Of a stretch of DNA of 64,000 bases, positions 47,784 through 59,726 are shown piece by piece (within the stretch, counting starts at the first letter, position 1; each line of letters begins with the position of its first letter). The notes under the pieces were generated by a model. That model was not told where the DNA came from. It made no database searches and saw only the letters and a list, made by a program, of their open reading frames with translations. Both the position numbers and the translations under genes were made by a program. The DNA lies in assembly GCA_945643635.1 (NCBI GenBank), contig CALZFC010000057.1:442501-506500 (forward strand), given 5' to 3'. Source of the DNA: Allodiplogaster sudhausi (taxonomy: Eukaryota > Nematoda > Chromadorea > Rhabditida > Diplogasteridae).

Positions 47784-48434
47784 TTAGCGTCTGCAGGCAT
47801 TGACGAAAGCACAAACCATAATGGCAATCACAACCAGCATCATTAAGTTGCTGAGGGGCGTTGCGATCCAGATTCCCTGAAGAAGTGTTAAGAATACTGT
47901 TCAAAGATAGGAGTTAAGAAGTATTCAAAAGGTGCATTGAATACGTCCATACTTTAATAAGAGCTGTGGTCGAAGAAGTTGTGGAGGTATGAGCTGTGGT
48001 CGCAGGAGTTGTGGTCCTTGTGGTGGGCGGGGAGGAATCCATGAAACAGGGCTTTGGCTTATAAAGAATTAAAAAAAAAACGACAGATCAGATGTCTTCT
48101 CTGTCAAATAGGTAATTGATTTCGAGATTTATTTTTTTTGTTTCCGGCCTTTAAAGCATTTTTCTAAGTCACGAGGCTATTAATACTCCAACCGTCAATT
48201 AAAATGAGAATTCCCAGATTACATGCCGTAAAATCCTAAACAACGAGTCCCTGTTATTGTCGAAAATAAATCAATAAGAAATCACATTCACTTCGGGCAA
48301 TTCGGTTCTTCCATCGGAGGATTTGCTCCCATCTGGCAGTAAAGAACTTGTATCCAGCAATGCATCACTGCATCTCCGCACTCGCCGTATCCGCGGTATT
48401 TCTCAGTGCATCTCGCTCCTACCGCATTGCATCT
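47784..48434 (-). CDS. Small type I membrane protein: Cys-rich head, Thr stalk, TM helix (partial)
   Basis: Three minus-strand exons. 48292-48434 encodes a Cys-rich module (RCNAVGARC, YGECGDAVMHC, LYCQMG, NCP). 47953-48057 encodes a mucin-like stalk (SSPPTTRTTTPATTAHTST). 47784-47876 encodes a membrane helix and stop (NLMMLVVIAIMVCAFV, then NACRR). The last two join in phase. The first ends with two leftover bases that do not fit the Thr exon, so either a tiny exon is hidden in 48058-48291 or the gene is broken. No signal peptide lies between here and the transposon at 48673; a candidate is on its far side at about 59579-59680. The layout matches the neighbouring gene at 61557-62609. Function unknown. 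Confidence 0.55.
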
Positions 48435-48672
48435 CTGGTTAAAAATGAAAAACAATTATTTAAAAACATTTCTTATGAAATAAACAATCAAGAAAAACAA
48501 AAGTTCAAAACAAATACACACTAAGGAATACTTCACTTCATGAATATTTCATCGGATCATTCAGTTTGAGCCAATACAATAAGAAAAGAAATGTAGGGAA
48601 CGATATGTAAGTACTTCGGTTTCTATGTACGTTTTAGCTACATAGAAAGTGTCATTTGTCTTCATTCCGACG

Positions 48673-48845
48673 CACACAAAAAACATTGTTTGATATATCA
48701 AACAATTTCATACAAACAATTTGTTCTTTATCTGCGCCAAAACAATGCTGTTCCATATAGCAAACAATCATTGTTTGGTGCGCAGTTGTTTGGCATATCA
48801 AACAATTTGTTTCAACGAAATTGTTTGGCATATCAAACAATCGCA
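48673..48845. repeat. Subterminal palindrome array, copy 2 left end
   Basis: TTGTTTG and CAAACAA recur about nine times, several as inverted pairs with a six-base spacer (TTGTTTG-ATATAT-CAAACAA at 48687, TTGTTTG-GCATAT-CAAACAA at 48823). Likely transposase-binding sites by analogy with CACTA-type elements. Confidence 0.8.
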
Positions 48846-49006
48846 GCGCAGCCACCTTGGCTCCGCCTCTTTCTGCTTGCGCACCCATTTTTCATGGCAT
48901 TTTAGCTGTTTTCTTATATTTTCCGATAAGTTTCGATGCTAATTACCAAACTTTTTCGATATCTAATTAGCTAACCCTCTTACACACCCTCTCCTACATT
49001 CTCTCC

Positions 49007-49051
<45 letters not shown>

Positions 49052-49116
49052 AAGTTCTATCACGCTGCGTTCTAGTTAAAATTTTTTTTTTTCTGTACAT
49101 CGTTCTCTGTCTGTCT

Positions 49117-49163
<47 letters not shown>

Positions 49164-49536
49164 GACGCACCTCCACCATCATACGGATCGGGATAGCCAA
49201 TTATCTTACTCTTGCGAACGTCATACTTCACTGCGTTTGGCTGTACTGTTGCCAAAACAGCAGTGAAATAGACTAAAACCCTAATAAGGATCGCAAAAGT
49301 CGATAATTTAGCTAACCTTTAATCCGTAGTGATGATGGAGTCGTCGTCGCTGGTTGTTCCTGAAAGTAGAGTGAGAGAGAGAGAGAGAGAAAGACAGTTT
49401 GTTTCCGACCGGACCCGAACCCGCACCCCGCGCACCAACCAGCCAAGCGACTACCACCACACTACCCGCCCTAGCAATGTGAATGCTGACGAAGATATCC
49501 AGATGAAAAGGGAGGCGCCCATAGAGAACGATGGAA

Positions 49537-49589
<53 letters not shown>

Positions 49590-49717
49590 CAGAAAGACAG
49601 AGAAAAAGAGAGAGAGAGAGAGAGAGAGACAGAGTAGGCGAGAGTGAGAAAGTTGGATGGAGCCTTTCAAGTGCATTCCGCTCGATCGATCAGCAATACA
49701 ATGCCGAGAGACAGAGG

Positions 49718-49751
<34 letters not shown>

Positions 49752-49819
49752 AAGAGAGTTGGATGCAGCCTTTCAAGTGCATTCGCGTTCGATCGATCTG
49801 TATACAATGCCGTGAGACA

Positions 49820-49867
<48 letters not shown>

Positions 49868-49941
49868 GAAAGAGAGAGAGAGAGAGAAAGGGAGACAGAG
49901 AGAGAGAAAGTGGGAGAGAGACAGACAGACACAGAATGAGG

Positions 49942-49976
<35 letters not shown>

Positions 49977-50526
49977 AAGGGAGACAGAGAGAGAAAGGGG
50001 GACAGAGAGAGAGAAAGAGAGGTAGAGAGATGCCACGAGAAGGAGATGCATGCACTCTTCTTTCAATTGTGATCGTTCGATCAGCATTCAAGACTTTGTA
50101 AGCGGGCAGTTGAATGCTAGTGCCGTAAAGCTTGTGTTTGGTTTGTAAAAAAGAGTAACATAGCTAATTGTTAGGAATTTATTCTCAAACATTCACATGA
50201 ACTCTTTAAAGATATTAACCAAAGATATTTAAGTAAATTAACGACAGAACGAGTCAACATTTAACAACATACCTAGCAATGAAACATTAACAGATTATGA
50301 CTTACGGCTCAATTTTTCCACAATCACTTACAGATAAACTGTTCTATAGCAATGAAACATTTACAGATTATGACTGACGGCTCAATTATTCCATAATCAC
50401 TTAAATAATTCCACAGAAAATACAAACTTACAGATCAATTGTTCTATAGCCGTTCCAAATATTTAACAAGAATTCCACTAAATAAGCTACAGCAAATAAA
50501 AAAAGTCTAAAACGTAAGATGACCTT

Positions 50527-53500
50527 TTATTCTACGCTCAAAATTTCTCTGAAAAGCCTATCTGCGTCACCTGATAGTGGACTTGCTTTGCCAACGAGGC
50601 ATGAGAGATGGGCAAGTTCGGGATTGATTGGCTTGGGGAACGTGAGATCGAAGTTCCAGAATGAGGCGAGCAGCGTAAGAAGCGCGTCAGCCAAATTGCC
50701 TGCTACCTGCACAAAAAAAAACATTTTAATCGTAAGAGGAATAATTTTCGGTATTTCATATAAGATATGTCTATGCCATTTTCCCCTTTGATTATTCGGA
50801 TAATTCAAACTTGTGAATGTACTCACAGAGTGTCTACACTCGATTTGCTCCACATTATGCCCAATGTAATATCTCGCTTCATTGATATAGTATATACTCC
50901 CGTGAAATCCACCGTAATCTTCCCTCGACAACAAACCAAACAGCTTGAAGACACTATTAAGTGAGAGGATCAAAGAGTAAAGAGAAATATATTGCATTAT
51001 AAATGCTAGAAGATATTTTATGGACCTATTGAGATGTCCAGTCCTTCTAGAGCTATGTAGTAGTTGCTGGTGGAAGCGCCAAACGAGATAACGACGGGCT
51101 GCGAGATCCACTCTTTCTTTAGCTTCCCGATCGCACGTCCAGCAACGTACTCATCCTATAAAGAAACATCATTAGCATTCAACAAAATTAAATTTCCACT
51201 TTCAAGAAGAACTGTTGGATGCCAAAATGAAATTTCCATTTTTGAGAAGAACCCTTTCTGCATCTTAAAGTGAAAGAAAACAAACCGGGAAGCGAATGAA
51301 GAGATGTTTCATCCGTGCGGGCTTCTTTCTTCGATCAGTCAGCTCTAGTATGGCGAAGATCTTCTGCACGAATTCGAACGTATCGTAGTCTGAAGAATAA
51401 CGTTTCGGAAATGCACTGATACAGTAGCTAGCGTGAAATATACAACAAAATTAGAAAATATATGTAATGATTAAAGAATATTCAGAGCTAAAAATATAGA
51501 TTTAGAGATTTAAAATAAAAAAAATTAAAATAAACAAATTCATAATAAAAGTTGAAATAAATACTGCTAAAAATGTCATACCTTCGCTTCCTTTCTCGAA
51601 CAGATTGGCCGATGCGAGTGATGCGCGTTGCTCTTCTGACAGCCTCCTTCTTGCAAGTTCTTCGACTGCCGGAATGAAGACTTCTCGAAGTCTCCGTCTG
51701 AACTGCTTGGCCGCGCTGCAGTTGCTGACGAAGTCATCGACAACCTGAAACAAATAAGCTGTTCAGTACAATGGTTAAATTGAAAAAAAACCGCTCATAG
51801 AAGAAGTAAGTGAAATTTTCTCATGGTCGCAACACGTGTCTAGCAACAGTAGCATTTTTTTTAAAGAATTTTTAAAATGAATTACAATATTAGCGATACC
51901 ACTTGATCAAAAATTTCTGAATGAAAAAAGAACTTACGAAGCTTGACTTGCAGAGGAAGCGATATCGCTTAAACGCAGCGGTAGGGCCATTCTTCAGACA
52001 GAAGTGAAGCCTGCTTGTCCTGAGATAATCATCATATCTTGCTCTCGACTTTTCTCAGAATGAAATGCAGACAAATTGCAATAATTTCAAATTAATTTAC
52101 CTGGTCTTCTCAAACACAGCGGTGTGCTCGCTGGTTCCAAACATCAAATGATTCACTCGCTGAAAAACCTATTTGTAATTTTGCTCAGTTTTTATTATCT
52201 CACATTGTCAGTAAAAAGTCAATATATTCCTCATTTAATAACTACGATTTCTTTTAAATAAAAATGAATTACAACGATTAAAGCTAGGCTGACATTCAAA
52301 TCGTCCGGGGATTCCTCTTGAGCGTCAAATGTGTCTTCCTCGAGACGACTCTTTTTCACTCGGTAGTTTCTGGTCGGTGACTCGAGAAGCCCTCGACGAC
52401 TCCGGAGGTGCCTCATTTGGCGTATTCGAGTCTCGAGAACCCCCTTCGTGTCATATGCGAAAACAAGCTGCAAATTGGGTTCTTCTAAGTACTACTGAAA
52501 CAAATGGCCGTAACTGTTTTATTAATTGAGTCTTAGTGGGCTACTAACAGGATCAGTGCCCTTGAAAAGCGCGAGGATGTGCGCGGCAAACGCTCGTGTC
52601 TCCTTTGGTGAAGGTTTATCCTGGCTTAATTTAAAAAAAAATCTTTACATAAATGCTGTAAAAATTGATGACCAATAGAATTCCTCTTTTGTTTAAACTT
52701 TAAAAAAACCGGGAAAAAATAAAATTAGCTAGCCAATTCGCGAATCGCATGAGGAAGCCAGCCATGCAGCGCGACACAAGTCCTCGCTCTAATTCGTTGT
52801 GGGAGAGATCGTAGGAGGGGTCCTCACAAAGGCGATTCAGCAGCAGACTACCATTTGCGTTGCCAATCAGCAGACGATCAAGCGTGCATTCCGAGAGTGA
52901 CCGATTAAGTGTGTGATATTCCGGATCTAAAGCGAGGGGAGAAATGTCGAAAATGAATGTAGGAAATGCATTATTTATGAATTAAAGTGCGATTTATATT
53001 TAAAACGAACCTAGAAATTTCGCGATCATTCCTTCGTCACGAGGAGTCGGGGAACGAGGAGAAGACGAAGAACCTCAAATAGGTCACTTTCTATTTATAA
53101 TGTCAAAAAAGGAAAGCTAAATAAAAGAATTTGACAACTAGCAACACCAGGAGATGGCGACTCTTGTATTTCATCACAGAGAGGTTCTTGTTGATTCGAC
53201 TGAACTGCCAAGCTGGCCCGATCATCATCTCTCCAGTGTTGCATGTGTTGCGTAACTGATAAATAAGCATATTTCAGACTGTTCGAAAACTGTGGAAGAT
53301 AAACTAACAGAAAGAATGTTCTCTTAAAAACCTGGTTCATCCTTGATTTTGACTGCGCTCTTTCGCCATGACGCCATGCTTTCTGTCTCGGCCTCATCAA
53401 CTATAATTGGTAGGCTCTATAATAACTAAGGATATCTTCTAAATCTATAATAACTAAGGATATCTTCTAAACCTCGCAATGCAATCGCATCAGAAATCGA

Positions 53501-53834
53501 TTCTGCGAGTCCAGCTGGAGAGGATGCAACTGTACTCGCATTGCTCTGAAAAGACGAGTGGAATCTTGAGATATTTTAATCAGAACTGATTGGATACCTG
53601 GTATAAATCTACGATTGCGAGGTAGTGCGCAGCTTGAGCTACAATCGCTTGCGTAACAGGAAAGTCCTTTAGAGGAGTGTGCAGGAATAGGCGAACATTC
53701 TCAACGGCGCTGTCCGCGCGGGATGAAGCGTATTCTTTTAGTTCAGCAACTGTTCTAATTCCGGAGACACTTTCGCGCTCAAGCAAAGTTTTTGCCTCTT
53801 CCTCCCCGACATCCAGTCGAATAGTCAGGAGCAT
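50527..53834 (-). CDS. Transposon ORF2, companion protein (copy 2), spliced
   Basis: Begins MLLTIRLDVGEEE at 53834 and ends FREILSVE-stop at 50527. It shows the same block order as copy 1: beta-grasp-like N-terminus (about 53580-53834), a block with DPEYHTLNRSL and LCEDPSYDLS (about 52735-52925), one with VVDDFVSNCSAAKQF (51590-51747), one with YDTFEFVQKIFAILELTD (about 51290-51392), one with QPVVISFGAS and YYIALEGLDI (about 51030-51155), and the last with LADALLTLLASFWNFDL (50530-50705). The blocks share perhaps half of their residues with copy 1 while the introns share almost nothing, a pattern expected if the protein was under selection. Function unknown. Exons in 51900-52650 are not resolved. 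Confidence 0.72.
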
Positions 53835-54046
53835 CAGGCCCGCTAACTTAGTTTGAAAGGATTAACTAAGAGATTTGAACAAATGTTAAAGGTATATTAT
53901 AAACTGAACTAAACAAATCTGGAGACAACAAACACAATTTCTGCATGACAAAAATCTTTATTTACACAGGGATGATTTAGATCAAATTCAAAGAAAATAG
54001 ATATAAGAAAGAAAAGAAAGCAAGACACTTAAAATGACAGGCATCG

Positions 54047-57000
54047 CTAGTTAATGCTATGACGAGGCATGAATGCAATCAAGTTACCCTCAGGATACCC
54101 ATCAAGAGGCAGTGGATCGAAAAGGTCATTGAATGAGACAGAAGTAGCAGACCCGATAAGTTCAAAGAAACAACACTGCCTGTTACGGTCAAAGCGAGCC
54201 ATTGTACCAATGCTTACAATAATCTTCCAAGTATTATTCATGCGCGCAAATGAATCAATCACAGCCGGAACAAAGACGGCGCCTTCCTTAAGAAGTACAA
54301 TGTCGCGAGAAGAATACAATGTTCCATGCCGAATGAGACGCTTTACGCAATCGGTTCGAGCATTGCCTAGCACTGCGCGCGCAACATCAGTAGTACAATT
54401 CATCTTTTTGCCAGATTCAAATTCGCACACATTTTGCTGCCTCATCGCCCACAGAACTCTCTGGATGTGCACGGCAAATGTCAGCGGCAGGAACTTGAAG
54501 TTTCGTGTGACGTATGACCTACGCTTGGCATATGCATTCAGTTGCTCATATGGCATTGTGCTGAGCTGGCTAACAGGACCAAGGGACTCTACGCACGCAG
54601 CATAATGCAGCAGCATGTGGGTTTTGAAAATTGGAGTGGAGGAGCGAGCGGCGGATGACTGAGAAGGTGGCTTATCCAGCACAACTACGCGCCAGGCAAG
54701 GGCTACGTAGGATTCAGCGAGTCTGCGAATAGTGGCAATGTCATCCTTCCTGATCACAAATGAACAAAGCAATCGAGACAAATCATTGAACAGTTCAAAT
54801 AGCTCACGAATTGGAATCTCTACAACACACTCATCCAAAGGGAACAGAAATGGCATCAGACGATTCAACAATGCAGTATTTGCGGCCTTCTGGCCAACAA
54901 CTGGTTCGCCGCATAGGACTTCTTTTGATATTGGGGAGGGAATGGAGTCCCTGTCCACGTGACCCACAGCAAAGTCACACAAGCGTTCATTGATTCTATC
55001 CAATTGAATTCCACTGCGGACAATCGCGCGTACCAAAATCCCTAGAAGGCGCCTACCCTCTCCTTCGTAGAGGTCATGACCAATATCACAGAAGAGATCT
55101 TCGGCTACGTGATAGCCCTCAATTTCATTCAAGGGCGAGTCAGACATCAGACCGCAGCACGGAGGGCGGTTCGATTGGTACCTAATGTTGCATATCTCTT
55201 TATTTACCAACATTCGATTATTTTCAGTACTAACCATGCAAGGTCGCGCAGCTCACAGTCGTCTTCTCGAAGAGTGGATGGGTGGTCGCGATAGTTCAGC
55301 AGGCAATGTCGGCATGGGTGTCCTTTAGAGAAGGAGGCCTGGAGTCCACGAACTTGATTTAGGGCCAGATTGTCCCCAAGAACGCTGAGAAGCCATGGAT
55401 ACATAATCTCGCCTCTCCCGTTCCAGGAGACGAGAACTCCTTCCTCTTGCAGCTTGTTTAACTCCAGCTGATAACGAAAGATTTCAATAGGCATAAAGTT
55501 ATTGGTGAAAAAAAACAACCTTGATGTTCTCAAAGAGGGTTCTGCAGCCATAAGCCTTGTGGTCGTCACTGAAGGCGATCGCGTAGAGATACCTTAATAA
55601 GGAGATCCAAGTTGTTGAGAATTTCAGAAAAAGAGGAATGACCAACTTCCACTTGTGTCCTGAAGAAGCTTCTCTTTTGACACCAGCGAAGCTCCAGTAG
55701 ACCATGGTCTGCGAGTTGCCCGAGCTTCGCAATCCAGAGTCTGGATTGACGTCGTCGATGTAGACGACAAGGGGAAGAAGTTTCTTCTTAGTTCGAGCAG
55801 CGGCCTCTCGGAACCTCTTTCCACTCAAAGGGGAACAGAGCGTGTCACCAGGAGGCGCATCGATGTCGAGCACCTAATACACGCTTTCGTTTACCAGGGC
55901 TAATTCGGAAAGATTAAGGTACCTCCTTCAGCTTTTCGTTTTGCAAAGCTGAGATCAGGGTCTCTTTCAAAGGGATGATACAGAATTTACATTCTGCATC
56001 ATCCCTGACTTGACGACCCTGATTGTCGCGACCTGGCACTGTAAACGTGCCCAGCTGCCGCACGACCGGTTCAACATACCCTGCAGAACCGAACTACAGT
56101 CTAATCAGAGCGCACATTTAACCCTATTTGTTCAAGTGCTAGTGTAAGAATAATAGCCTTTAATATCATGTTAGTGAACCAAAAACAAATTTATTGAATT
56201 GTTCTTATTTTATTATTATTTTTGGAAACCTGGTTCATTTCTCAGCGCCGATTTCCTTCTGTGGGTCGTGCTGATGGAGTTCATTGCAGATGAAAATGTT
56301 GAAAATTCTTCGTCATTCATCACGCGACAACGGTGTGCGACTCGTGATATCAGGCGCACGACGGAATCCGTATCGCTTTCCGTGATGCCGAGAGCCGAAG
56401 TCATTGCGAGAACTTCGTGCTTGATTTCATCAGAAAAAGACACCTCCCTTGCTGCTCCCAAATCCTCTCCTAAGTTCCACTCCTCATCTGATGATTCGAC
56501 TTCCTCATCCATGGGAACATCATCAAGGTTCTCCAATGAAACATCCGTTCCATCATCCGCATCTTCACAGTCATCAGGAGAATCAGACAAATTCCCGCTC
56601 CTTCTATGTGGCCCGGGGGCACAGACTGAAATTATATCATATAATATATTGACTTACTAGTAATTGTCAATACCGTTCTGGTGAGACCGCCTAACATGTC
56701 GGCGCCAATCACGTCATCGGCCAAACTCAGACAAGCCGCACATGCGACAGACAAATCCCTCCTCTTCACGATGAATTAGTAGATGTTCTTCAATGGCTAC
56801 GAGTGAATCGAACATGTCATCGCAGTTGATCGCAGGACACTGCATTTCTGCTGAATATGAAGAATAAATAAAACAAATCAGAATTCTTAAAAGAGTATAT
56901 TGAGGGAATGCATTAAAATTTGATTTAAAAAAGAATATTCCGGAATTATAGGGCGGAATTTGCTGAACACTATTGATTAAGTTGAAGTCTCGTAAGAAAG

Positions 57001-57195
57001 AGATTCACGCCGATTTTACCCATATCCATCGGAGAAACCGACTTGTCGTTCTTTCAGGAGCACTAGTGTGCACAGTATTAAATGTATTTTACTATAATAG
57101 AATTCGAGAAAGCAGAAGCATAATAAAAATTAACCTGCTGAATCCCTTAGACGAAAGTGGCAGAACTCGACACGCTTGCCACAGAGGAAAAGATC
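54047..57195 (-). pseudogene. Transposon ORF1, zinc-finger/HDLYEG transposase-like (copy 2), nonsense mutation
   Basis: Minus-strand blocks: a finger-like piece (FCHFRLRDSAG, about 57140-57190), two C2H2 fingers (CPAINC...HLLIH and CRMC...H, 56690-56844), an acidic domain (56216-56620), a YIDD block (about 55620-55873), a block with LGDNLALNQVRGLQASF and a CRHC pair (about 55260-55500), and the large exon with HDLYEGEGRRLLG down to the stop at 54047. The order YIDD, GDN, HDLYEG resembles animal transposon proteins with NPLGS, GDNLGLN and HDLLEGV motifs (recalled, not searched). An in-frame TGA at 56714-56716 falls inside the second finger, where copy 1 has Phe. Unless it is spliced out or read through, the full-length protein cannot be made. 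An acidic exon at about 57487-57565 may lie further 5'. Confidence 0.72.
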
Positions 57196-58316
57196 TCTGC
57201 AAAGGCAAAACTGAAGAGGTTTCCTGTTTTCTTTTTTTCTTTACAATTAATAAAGGAGTTAATGAACTTTTTAATAAGCATCCAAGCACTTGAATGTGTA
57301 ACATTAGTAAAGATTCTGAACCAATAGATTACTGTAATTGAGAGCACTTCGTTTACTTTATTCAATATAGCTTAAAAATCAGGGAATAAATGACACGGTC
57401 GACTGATGGAGCGGAGAGATTAACATTATAAAATAAGAGTTAACTGCTTGGATGAACAGTAGGTGTATAGTGAAATGAAAAAGATCGATTAACCTCTGGC
57501 CCCTTCTTCTCCTTCTCTTTCACTCTCTAAACCGCCAAGCTCCTCCGAATCCAAGCGTTCCTCATCTCAAAAGCAAGAATATAACATGTAAGAGTGACGA
57601 ATACAAGAATATCACTTTCAAAACTTAATAACATTCTCAAAAAATCTTCTAGGTAAACTTAAAGCAGAAACTAGATGCTAAAAACAAAAAAAGCAAGGAA
57701 CTTCAATATATGCAGGATGATACCGTATCCTCATTTTTCGAGCAACTCGTTCTCGCTATATACTGTAGTAGTAGAAAAAAGTGAACAAATTCTTTATCAT
57801 ACCTATGCTTCCAAGATCTTTTACCTATCTTGCTGCGTGTTCCAACTCTTCTACCTTCCTGCAAACAAGTTTTGAAACTTTTTATTAGGAATAACTCAAG
57901 AAAAACCATACGAAATGGACTCTAAGAGTCCTTGGTAAATGTAAGCATATATGTTTTCACAAGAAATAGACATTCCTTATGTTTCTTCAATCAAATTGGA
58001 CATTTGTTTTTAAATTTAAAAAAAAATTAAAAAATCATTCGACCAACTTCTTTGTTGCCGCTCAACTTGGCACACTCTCAATCCTTCTCGCGGACAGATC
58101 GTACTATTGCCGATTACGACGAACCTCAAGTAGAATGACAATTCTTCAACAATACCTTGCTTGAAGCTGCATCTCTCTAATGTATTTACTTTAATTCAAC
58201 AAACCCAACTCAATTAATTTTCCACTTTCAATTAATTTTTTCAACTTTCAAGAAGGATCCCTATTAAAATAATAATTAAGAAAAATAATAATAATTAAAA
58301 AAATAATTGATTCGAA

Positions 58317-59030
58317 AAACCTCAAAAAGACTCCGCGCGTTTCAAAGACGCAAGGGGGGCCTCAGAGATCATACAAGAACACTGAACTACAAGAAAAAGA
58401 CGTAATTCACTTAATGAAATCACATTACTAAGCTAAAACTCCCGAAATAAAACAAAAGATTCGAACGGATCGGTTTGAACGGGTTCAAACAGAAAGCATA
58501 AAAAATAAAGAGAAAAAGGCTCAAGCAAAAAAAAAATTTTAAAAAAATACTCGAAAACCTGTCAAAGCAAGCTGAAGAGACTCCGCGAGTCTCAAAACGC
58601 GAACCGCGCTCCGAGACCTGTCAACTACTCCGCACTGCAAGAAATGAAATGACATTCACTTAATGTAATCACATTATTAAGACAAAACTCCCGAAATAAA
58701 AAGAAAAGAATCAAATGGATCGGTTTAAACAGTTTCAAATAAAAAGCATAAAAATAAAGAGAAATAGGCTTTGCATACTCAAGCTAATGATAATAATAAT
58801 AATTTTAAAAAGAATCGACTAGAAAACCTGGAAGGGCAAGCTGATGAGACTCCGAGCGTTCCAAAGACGCGAAGGGGCCTCAGATACCAGGAAATACTCC
58901 AAACTACAAGAAAAGAAACGTCATTCACAAAATGTAATCCCATTACCAAGCTAAAACTCCCGAATGAATAAAACCATTCAAACGGATCGGTTTAACTGTT
59001 TCAAATAGAAAGCATCTTTACAAAACTGTT
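58317..59030. repeat. Three tandem units of about 240 bp inside transposon copy 2
   Basis: Units start near 58317, 58556 and 58800. Each has AGACTCCG, an AGACGCGAA-like word, CATTCACTTAATGTAATC, AAAACTCCCGAA, and GGATCGGTTTAAAC then AGCATAAAAATAAAG. The units are 75-85 percent alike by eye. They lie upstream of ORF1 and might act as promoter or enhancer repeats, which is inference. Confidence 0.8.
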
Positions 59031-59399
59031 CAAACCGAAGAGAAATAGAGTTCCACATGTGAAATACATCCTACTTGTTCTCAAAATAAGAACAATCACG
59101 GATTGCCCACCTTACAAATGGCAACTCCTACGAGATCCTTCCAGGCCAACAGCCCGCGTTCGCACCGCCCGACAAGGAGCAGCACCAGGTATCTTCGCTG
59201 CTGAAATATGATTATCAAATAAAAAAAAACTAAAACAAACACGGACAACAACAAAACAAGCTTTTAATTAGATCTCGTAGTAAAAGTTTGAAACATTCTT
59301 TTCTCCGTCCGTTAATTAGTTGTTTACGATCATCCCGTTAAATACCGTAAAAATGTAAAACAATCCAAACAATTGCCTCGGACTGGATAGCGTGCAAAT

Positions 59400-59517
59400 T
59401 TGTAAAACAAATTGTTTGATATCCCAAACAATTTTTTTGAAACAATTGTTGTTTCAAACAATTCATCAAACAATCGTGCAGCAAACAATGTTGTTTCAAA
59501 CAATTTTTTTTTGTGTG
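59400..59517. repeat. Subterminal palindrome array, copy 2 right end
   Basis: The same half-sites recur about seven times, with one six-base-spaced pair (TTGTTTG-ATATCC-CAAACAA near 59411). The array runs into the terminal repeat at 59507-59517. Confidence 0.78.
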
Positions 59518-59578
59518 CGTGAGGGCTCTGAAGTGATCATGTGTTTGCTGTAGGGTAAATGAGCAATGTTTCGCTAAC

Positions 59579-59680
59579 TTCTTCATCATTAGCGACTGGT
59601 TTCGAAAGGCTCGCCGTCGTGAACGCAAGAAGCACGATTACGAAGAGAATTAGCGTATCTCGTCCGAACTCGACGCGATT
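59579..59680 (-). CDS. Signal-peptide-like exon beside transposon copy 2
   Basis: The minus strand reads FGRDTLILFVIVLLAFTTAS then LSKPVANDEE and a GT donor (gttagc) at codon phase 0. The hydrophobic run and small residues before the cut fit a signal peptide, but no ATG is in frame upstream in this exon, so the start may be in an earlier exon. It could be the first part of the gene at 47784-48434, whose Cys exon also starts in phase 0. Alone, this is a weak call. Confidence 0.35.
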
Positions 59681-59726
59681 CTTCTCGAGTACTAGTGCAT
59701 TATTATCATTATTAATTTGAAAAACA

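Larger units (their letters stand above)
48673..59517 (-). mobile_element. EnSpm/CACTA-like DNA transposon, copy 2 (10.8 kb)
   Basis: Inverted ends read CACACAAAAAA followed by ATTGTTTG, with CG directly outside each end (48671-48672 and 59518-59519). The gene content and order equal those of 22011-31035: minus-strand ORF1 then ORF2. The terminal words differ from copy 1 only slightly, but the subterminal motifs are completely different, so this is a separate lineage rather than a recent copy. About 49000-50030 inside the element is CT/GA repeat, including a duplicated phrase GCAGCCTTTCAAGTGCATTC (about 49656 and 49762). Confidence 0.8.
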
